Of a stretch of DNA of 10,620 nucleotides, positions 7,552 to 10,620 are shown in pieces. The DNA is taken from positions 1-10,620 of the forward strand of contig CALGIR010000198.1 in the NCBI GenBank assembly GCA_937915475.1, read 5' to 3'. Source of the stretch: an uncultured Bacteroidales bacterium. GTDB taxonomy: Bacteria; Bacteroidota; Bacteroidia; Bacteroidales; Tenuifilaceae. The translations under genes were made by a program, and so were the position numbers. The notes under the pieces were generated by a model, which was not told the origin of the DNA, did not search any database, and saw only the letters and a program-made list of their open reading frames with translations. Numbering within the stretch: position 1 is the stretch's first letter; each line of letters starts with the position of its first letter.

Positions 7552-7571
7552 AACCTAAAAAAATCTTTTAG
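7537..7571 (+). promoter_or_regulatory. Possible -7 box and small AT-rich stem before the ZIP transporter gene
   Basis: TATCTTTG (7537-7544), inside the last codons of the GSCFA gene, matches TAnnTTTG, but the nearest TTG (7520-7522) is only 14 bases upstream. Between it and the ATG at 7583 lies the perfect inverted repeat CTAAAA-AAATC-TTTTAG (7555-7571). Both could be chance in AT-rich sequence. Confidence 0.25.
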
Positions 7572-7582
7572 ATAAACTTTTT

Positions 7583-8413
7583 ATGGAATATGAATTTAAC
7601 GATGTACTAATTGCCTTTGGCTTAACCCTATTTGCAGGCCTCTCAACGGGTATTGGTAGCGCAATTGCATTCTTTACTAAGCGCACAAACACCAAATTTC
7701 TGTCAGTTGCATTGGGTTTTTCGGCAGGGGTAATGATTTACGTATCCTTTGTTGAAATATTTTTCCAAGCAAAAGAGTCCTTAACCGAGGCCATTGGAGT
7801 TACCAAAGGTACATGGTTAACCGTGGCCTCCTTTTTTGGGGGTATTGCTATAATCGCCATAATCGATAGGCTAATCCCTTCCGCTGAGAATCCCCACGAG
7901 ATTAGGATGGTTGAGGAGATAGACGAAGCTGATGAAGTGAGCAAAAAGGTTCTAAAAGACAAAAAGCTGATGCGAACGGGTATGTTTACTGCCTTGGCCA
8001 TTGCCATACACAACTTCCCCGAGGGCCTTGCAACCTTTACCGCTGCGCTTACCGACCCCGCCCTTGGTATAGCCATTGCGGTTGCCATTGCCATACACAA
8101 TATCCCTGAAGGTATTGCCGTATCGATTCCAATATATTATGCAACTGGAAATAAGCGGAAGGCTTTCACCCTATCGTTTCTATCTGGATTGGCGGAGCCA
8201 GTTGGAGCTTTGGTTGGATACTTTATACTCCTACCCTTTCTAACCGAACTTACATTCGGCATTCTGTTTGCCAGCGTTGCCGGCATTATGGTGTTCATCT
8301 CCATTGATGAGCTTTTGCCAGCAGCACAAGAGTATGGCGAGCACCATCTCTCAATTTATGGTCTTATTGGTGGTATGGCGGTTATGGCAGTTAGCCTATT
8401 GCTATTTATTTAA
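7583..8413 (+). CDS. zupT: ZIP family zinc/divalent metal transporter, ZupT-like
   Basis: The 276-residue protein carries the two metal-binding helix motifs of the ZIP family: HNFPEG (143-148) and HNIPEG (172-177), which form the binuclear transport site. GLAEPVGAL (202-210) and IDELLPAAQEYGEHH (241-255) are also as in E. coli ZupT (257 residues). Eight membrane helices are expected; clear ones lie near 8-30, 40-62, 79-96, 133-153, 160-185, 196-218, 224-243 and 257-275. A charged, acidic loop (101-131, rich in E, D and K) joins helices 3 and 4, where ZIP proteins usually have a variable cytoplasmic metal-sensing loop; here it has only one histidine (H105). It would import Zn2+ and perhaps Fe2+ or Mn2+ into the cytoplasm. 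No Zur-like operator was recognised upstream. Confidence 0.95.
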   Translation: MEYEFNDVLIAFGLTLFAGLSTGIGSAIAFFTKRTNTKFLSVALGFSAGVMIYVSFVEIFFQAKESLTEAIGVTKGTWLTVASFFGGIAIIAIIDRLIPSAENPHEIRMVEEIDEADEVSKKVLKDKKLMRTGMFTALAIAIHNFPEGLATFTAALTDPALGIAIAVAIAIHNIPEGIAVSIPIYYATGNKRKAFTLSFLSGLAEPVGALVGYFILLPFLTELTFGILFASVAGIMVFISIDELLPAAQEYGEHHLSIYGLIGGMAVMAVSLLLFI

Positions 8414-8445
8414 ATACTTGGGAGAATAAAACACACAAAAAAACC

Positions 8446-8500
8446 GACAGGATTAGTTCGCTGCGCACAGGCAGCCGCACTTGCCACTCAAAATCCTGTC
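8446..8500 (-). terminator. Long-loop hairpin with U-tract on the minus strand, between convergent ZIP and tRNA genes
   Basis: GACAGGATT (8446-8454) and AATCCTGTC (8492-8500) form a perfect 9-bp stem around a 37-base loop, which itself contains GGCA/TGCC. Read on the minus strand the stem is followed by GG and TTTTTTT, then more T-rich sequence (down to about 8430), as in an intrinsic terminator. On the plus strand the following bases are only TTGAATTT. It may serve as a backstop terminator for minus-strand transcripts and help to end the ZIP transcript. Confidence 0.45.
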
Positions 8501-8530
8501 TTGAATTTATCGGTAAGGGAGTGTTTTTTA

Positions 8531-8565
8531 ATAAAACGAAAAGACCAGCCTAAACGACTGGTCTT
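8531..8565 (-). terminator. Intrinsic terminator of the tRNA-Arg gene
   Basis: On the minus strand, AAGACCAG and CTGGTCTT form a perfect 8-bp stem (8558-8565 and 8541-8548) around a 9-base loop, followed by TTCGTTTTAT. It starts three bases past the CCA end of the tRNA, as expected for the terminator of a single tRNA transcript. Confidence 0.8.
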
Positions 8566-8567
8566 CT

Positions 8568-8644
8568 TGGTGACCCCGACAGGATTCAAACCTGTGACCT
8601 TCAGAACCGGAATCTGACATTCTATTCAGCTGAACTACGGGGCC
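8568..8644 (-). tRNA. tRNA-Arg, anticodon CCG
   Basis: The minus strand folds into a complete 77-base cloverleaf. The acceptor stem is GGCCCCG with CGGGGTC (one G-U pair), followed by discriminator A and an encoded CCA (8568-8570). The D stem is GTTC/GAAT, the anticodon stem TCAGA/TCTGA, and the loop TTCCGGT holds CCG at positions 34-36, reading codon CGG. The variable segment is AGGTC and the T stem ACAGG/CCTGT has loop TTTGAAT. It stands alone, with its own promoter (8658-8687) and terminator (8531-8565), and is convergent with the ZIP gene. Confidence 0.95.
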
Positions 8645-8657
8645 GGAATTGGAAATG

Positions 8658-8687
8658 CAAATTTCGTTAAAAATAGCTTACCGGCAA
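8658..8687 (-). promoter_or_regulatory. Promoter of the tRNA-Arg gene
   Basis: On the minus strand TTG (8687-8685) is separated by exactly 19 bases from GAAATTTG (8665-8658), close to the Bacteroidetes consensus TTG-N19-TAnnTTTG. The transcript would start about seven bases before the mature tRNA 5' end at 8644. Confidence 0.65.
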
Positions 8688-8836
8688 CAGATTTATAGGA
8701 TTTTTCTTAATAAGTCAGCGTGCAATCCAAAGTCGCATCCTGATTCCCCGGTAATTCTCTCCCTTTCTTCCATTATTTAGTCAGAACTCCCATTGGCATA
8801 GCCATCCTGTTTAATAATTCAACTTTGCAAATTACC

Positions 8837-8870
8837 TTGGTGAAACTTCGTGCCTTAGTGTCTTCGTGGC
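8837..8870. repeat. Degenerate tandem of 8-base units
   Basis: TTGGTGAAAC is followed by three head-to-tail units TTCGTGCC, TTAGTGTC and TTCGTGGC. Sequences of this TTNGTGNC kind recur between genes in many Bacteroidetes genomes as I remember them. It ends three bases before the HAD phosphatase stop codon. The rest of 8645-8873, apart from the tRNA promoter, shows nothing I recognise. Confidence 0.45.
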
Positions 8871-8873
8871 AAC

Positions 8874-9701
8874 TCATCCTGCAAACCCCTTCAACACCAC
8901 CTCTGCCCTTATTTTTTCGATTACCAGCTTGATGACACGGTCCAGATCACTACCTTCAGTATAATCGGCCGGAGCAATATAATTGGCACGATTTTGTTTG
9001 ATCAGGTTCTCGCAGGATTGTTTTGGAGAAAGCTTTTCTTTGGTTGGGCCTACTGCTGCATTGTAAACTGCAATGGCAATGCCGCCCTGGTATTTGATCA
9101 TTTTCATCGCAGGCACATCGGTTTCGCCATCACCAATGTAAATCATTTGTGGAAAGGGAATCGGACGTTCTTCCTCCGGCAAATACTTGTTTATCAACGT
9201 ATTGTCGTATGAATTATTAATCCCTTTATTGATCCGGAAAAGATATTGGGTTTTATTGGTATAGTTTATGGCGAGGGCCGGCCATACCGCCACTCCATTG
9301 GCATCATAGCGATAGCCAGAAGCATAAATATTGGTAAAATACTTTGCAATGGGCGTGCCGCTGATAAATTCGCGCAGGCCCGATGAAATGATATAATGCT
9401 CCAGTTCCACGCCCTTTTCACGGGCAAAGGCATTGATGCGGTCGAAATAAGTATCCACACCCTCAAAAAAAGTAATTCCACTGCCATAATGTTCAAAATC
9501 GCGGGCTTCATCCAGCGAAAGCTGCATATAGGCCAGGATTTCATCCATATCATTCTCTTTCGCAATTTGATTGGCGTGTCTCCAGAAATCTTTGGCACGC
9601 AGCTTCATGGAAGGGAAAAAAGTATGCTCCTGCATATTTCCGGGGGCCAGGGTTCCGTCAAAATCGTAGGCAATGGCTATTTTTATGAGCTTTTTAGACA
9701 T
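8874..9701 (-). CDS. HAD-superfamily phosphatase of the phosphoserine phosphatase-like type
   Basis: The start is the ATG at 9699-9701 (MSKKLIKIAI, 275 residues). An upstream in-frame start at 9794 would add 31 residues of poor, proline-rich sequence and read through the promoter region, so I reject it. Motif I is YDFDGTLAP (12-20), with D13 as nucleophile and D15 as acid/base. Motif II is IISSGL (104-109). A lysine for motif III is probably K150 or K159. Motif IV is YIGDGETDVPAM (188-199), with D191 and D195 holding Mg2+. Between motifs I and II a helical stretch (about 25-100) should be the C1-type cap, which places it near the phosphoserine phosphatase branch. It is cytoplasmic and would hydrolyse a phosphomonoester; the substrate is not known. 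It is transcribed towards the tRNA gene. Confidence 0.9.
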   Translation of the reverse strand: MSKKLIKIAIAYDFDGTLAPGNMQEHTFFPSMKLRAKDFWRHANQIAKENDMDEILAYMQLSLDEARDFEHYGSGITFFEGVDTYFDRINAFAREKGVELEHYIISSGLREFISGTPIAKYFTNIYASGYRYDANGVAVWPALAINYTNKTQYLFRINKGINNSYDNTLINKYLPEEERPIPFPQMIYIGDGETDVPAMKMIKYQGGIAIAVYNAAVGPTKEKLSPKQSCENLIKQNRANYIAPADYTEGSDLDRVIKLVIEKIRAEVVLKGFAG

Positions 9702-9719
9702 AATCTGGTTTGTTTGGTG

Positions 9720-9727
9720 CAAATTTA
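9720..9727 (-). promoter_or_regulatory. Putative -7 box for the HAD phosphatase gene
   Basis: On the minus strand TAAATTTG matches TAnnTTTG exactly, 18 bases before the ATG at 9701, so the leader would be about 12 bases. No TTG is found 19 bases upstream. This box supports the shorter start chosen for the phosphatase. Confidence 0.5.
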
Positions 9728-9748
9728 GGTAAAAAAAGGGACGGGGGA

Positions 9749-9763
9749 TCAGCCCGAGGCTGA
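9749..9763. repeat. Short perfect hairpin TCAGCC-CGA-GGCTGA
   Basis: A 6-bp perfect stem with a 3-base loop lies in a G-rich stretch upstream of the HAD gene. It could be an operator-like palindrome, but is more likely one of the repeat-like pieces that fill this intergenic region. Confidence 0.4.
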
Positions 9764-10107
9764 CAGGCTGGGGCGAGGGACGAAGGTAGGACAAGGAGCA
9801 TTTCGACTACGCTCAATGACCAACGAGGATATAAGACGACATAGAGACAAAGAAAATGTTAAATGAACAAAGGAATTAAGAAAAGAACAAGGACAAGGTA
9901 ACTTCCACCTCCCCTTCTGACTTCTCGCTTCTTCTTCTTACCTCTTTCACAGGGGACGGAGAACCGGATGAGACAAGGGGATAGTGTGCCAACGAGAAGC
10001 CATTCACGTAATTAGCGGTTATGACCCCTTAACTTCACTGCTACATTCCGCCATCCTTAAACATTCCTTTACTCAACTTGTTAATAAACCGTTAAGAAAA
10101 TGGCTTA
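9764..10107. other. Intergenic region of repeat-like pieces
   Basis: No gene was recognised. GAGCATTTCGACTACGCTC (9796-9814) with GAGC/GCTC ends, followed by AATGACC, resembles a short motif common between genes in this phylum. About 9830-9899 is purine-rich on the plus strand, and 9902-9950 is strongly pyrimidine-rich (CTTCTTCTTCTTACCTC). From 9951 to 10107 I see nothing specific. Confidence 0.45.
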
Positions 10108-10137
10108 TTGACAAAATTTTCGTAATTTCATCCTTTG
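10108..10137 (+). promoter_or_regulatory. Promoter of the biotin carboxylase gene
   Basis: TTG (10108-10110) is followed after 19 bases by ATCCTTTG (10130-10137), matching the conserved TTTG of the Bacteroidetes -7 box but not its leading TA. The transcript would start near 10143, with a leader of about 37 bases before the ATG at 10180. Confidence 0.45.
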
Positions 10138-10179
10138 TATTACATTTATTTTGTCAAATTTAGCCTCTTAAACCTATTT

Positions 10180-10620
10180 ATGATAAAGAAAGTACTTGTT
10201 GCCAACCGTGGTGAAATCGCCATACGTATCATGCGTTCGTGCCGCGAAATGGGCATTCCAACCGTTGCTGTTTTTTCTGATGCCGACCGCTCGTCTATGC
10301 ATGTGCGTTATGCAGATGAAGCCTGGAACATCGGGCCGCCCCCTTCCATCGACAGCTATCTGAATATTGACCGCATCATTGAGGCAGCCAAAAAATCAAG
10401 AGTCGATGCCATTCATCCCGGTTATGGTTTTCTTTCGGAGAATGCTGAATTCTCGGAACGCTGTAAGCGCGAAGGCATAGAGTTTATAGGCCCCAATCCG
10501 GATGCCATCCGGCAAATGGGCGATAAAATCACTGCCCGCAAAACCATGATTGCCGCCGGAGTTCCGGTGGTTCCGGGAACGGTGGATAAAATCACCGACT
10601 TCGCGGAAGCATTAAAAACC
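10180..10620 (+). CDS. accC: Biotin carboxylase, acetyl-/propionyl-CoA carboxylase type (3' partial)
   Basis: The first 147 residues are present and the frame is open at the window end. KKVLVANRGEIAIRIMRSC (3-21) is the classical N-terminal motif of biotin carboxylases, HPGYGFLSEN (79-88) is a second signature, and FIGPNP (102-107) and MGDK (113-116), with K116 as ATP-contacting lysine, follow as in E. coli AccC. This covers the N-terminal biotin-carboxylase domain and the beginning of the ATP-grasp domain. The enzyme carboxylates biotin on a carrier protein with ATP and bicarbonate, feeding malonyl-CoA (fatty acids) or methylmalonyl-CoA (propionate pathway). NIGPPPSIDSYLN (50-62) is also common in propionyl-CoA carboxylase alpha chains, so the symbol accC is a family-level label. 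Codon use is more GC-rich than in the genes at 4352-5920. Confidence 0.95.
   Translation, partial: MIKKVLVANRGEIAIRIMRSCREMGIPTVAVFSDADRSSMHVRYADEAWNIGPPPSIDSYLNIDRIIEAAKKSRVDAIHPGYGFLSENAEFSERCKREGIEFIGPNPDAIRQMGDKITARKTMIAAGVPVVPGTVDKITDFAEALKT

Noticed and set aside
7738..8100. Minus-strand reading frame of 120 codons inside the ZIP gene
   Set aside because: Antisense shadow; its repeated MAMA segments come from the ZIP helix motifs read backwards.
8446..8500. Second, degenerate tRNA gene
   Set aside because: Only the T-arm-like 11 bases match; no anticodon or D arm can be folded from the flanking sequence.
9266..9598. Minus-strand reading frame of 110 codons overlapping the HAD gene
   Set aside because: Out-of-frame shadow of the HAD phosphatase, whose catalytic motifs are intact.
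9702..9794. 31-residue N-terminal extension of the HAD phosphatase
   Set aside because: The extension is proline-rich and unlike HAD proteins, overlaps an exact TAnnTTTG promoter box and a hairpin, and MSKKLIKIAI at 9701 is directly followed by the motif I strand.
9902..9950. CRISPR-like or microsatellite array in the CTT-rich stretch
   Set aside because: There are no regular repeat-spacer units; it is a simple pyrimidine-rich run.

Overview
The window looks like chromosomal DNA from a Bacteroidota (Bacteroidetes) species, probably Bacteroidales-like. The signs are: a secreted protein with a C-terminal type IX secretion (T9SS, Por) sorting domain; a GSCFA-family protein; a long glucosamine-6-phosphate-deaminase-like protein of the Bacteroides kind; start codons with A/T-rich leaders instead of strong Shine-Dalgarno sites; and several promoters of the Bacteroidetes form TTG-N19-TAnnTTTG. 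I see no phage, transposase, CRISPR array or plasmid function.

Layout. (1) Positions 1-3074, plus strand: the 3' part of a large protein whose visible portion is a PIG-L-like deacetylase domain, followed 13 bases later by a sodium:solute symporter. The two look like an operon for uptake and processing of an amino sugar or related solute (inference). (2) 3075-3490: a poorly coding stretch with one doubtful 72-codon reading frame, ending in a good promoter that overlaps the 3' end of that frame. (3) 3491-4324: a monoacylglycerol-lipase-like alpha/beta hydrolase. (4) 4352-5920: a more AT-rich segment with a T9SS-exported protein and a DEDDh exonuclease of the DNA polymerase III epsilon type. (5) 5948-6433: a small two-helix membrane protein of unknown function, whose stop codon lies in the loop of a hairpin. 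Two more hairpins follow closely. (6) 6556-8413: a GSCFA-family protein and a ZIP-family (ZupT-like) zinc/divalent metal transporter. (7) 8414-8700: a complete tRNA-Arg(CCG) unit on the minus strand, with promoter, encoded CCA and terminator, convergent with the ZIP gene. A second, larger hairpin lies between them. (8) 8874-9701, minus strand: a HAD-superfamily phosphatase. (9) 9702-10179: a 478-base intergenic region made of repeat-like pieces and a purine-rich/pyrimidine-rich switch, ending in a promoter. (10) 10180 to the window end: the first 147 codons of a biotin carboxylase (acetyl-/propionyl-CoA carboxylase type).

Most of the window is ordinary housekeeping and transport content. I did not find a convincing new defence, mobile or biosynthetic system. 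The parts most worth a second look are the deaminase-like/deacetylase protein paired with a symporter, the hairpin cluster at 6420-6493, and the tRNA-like arm in the hairpin at 8446-8500. Base composition varies, from very AT-rich around 4350-5930 to clearly more GC-rich in the biotin carboxylase gene.
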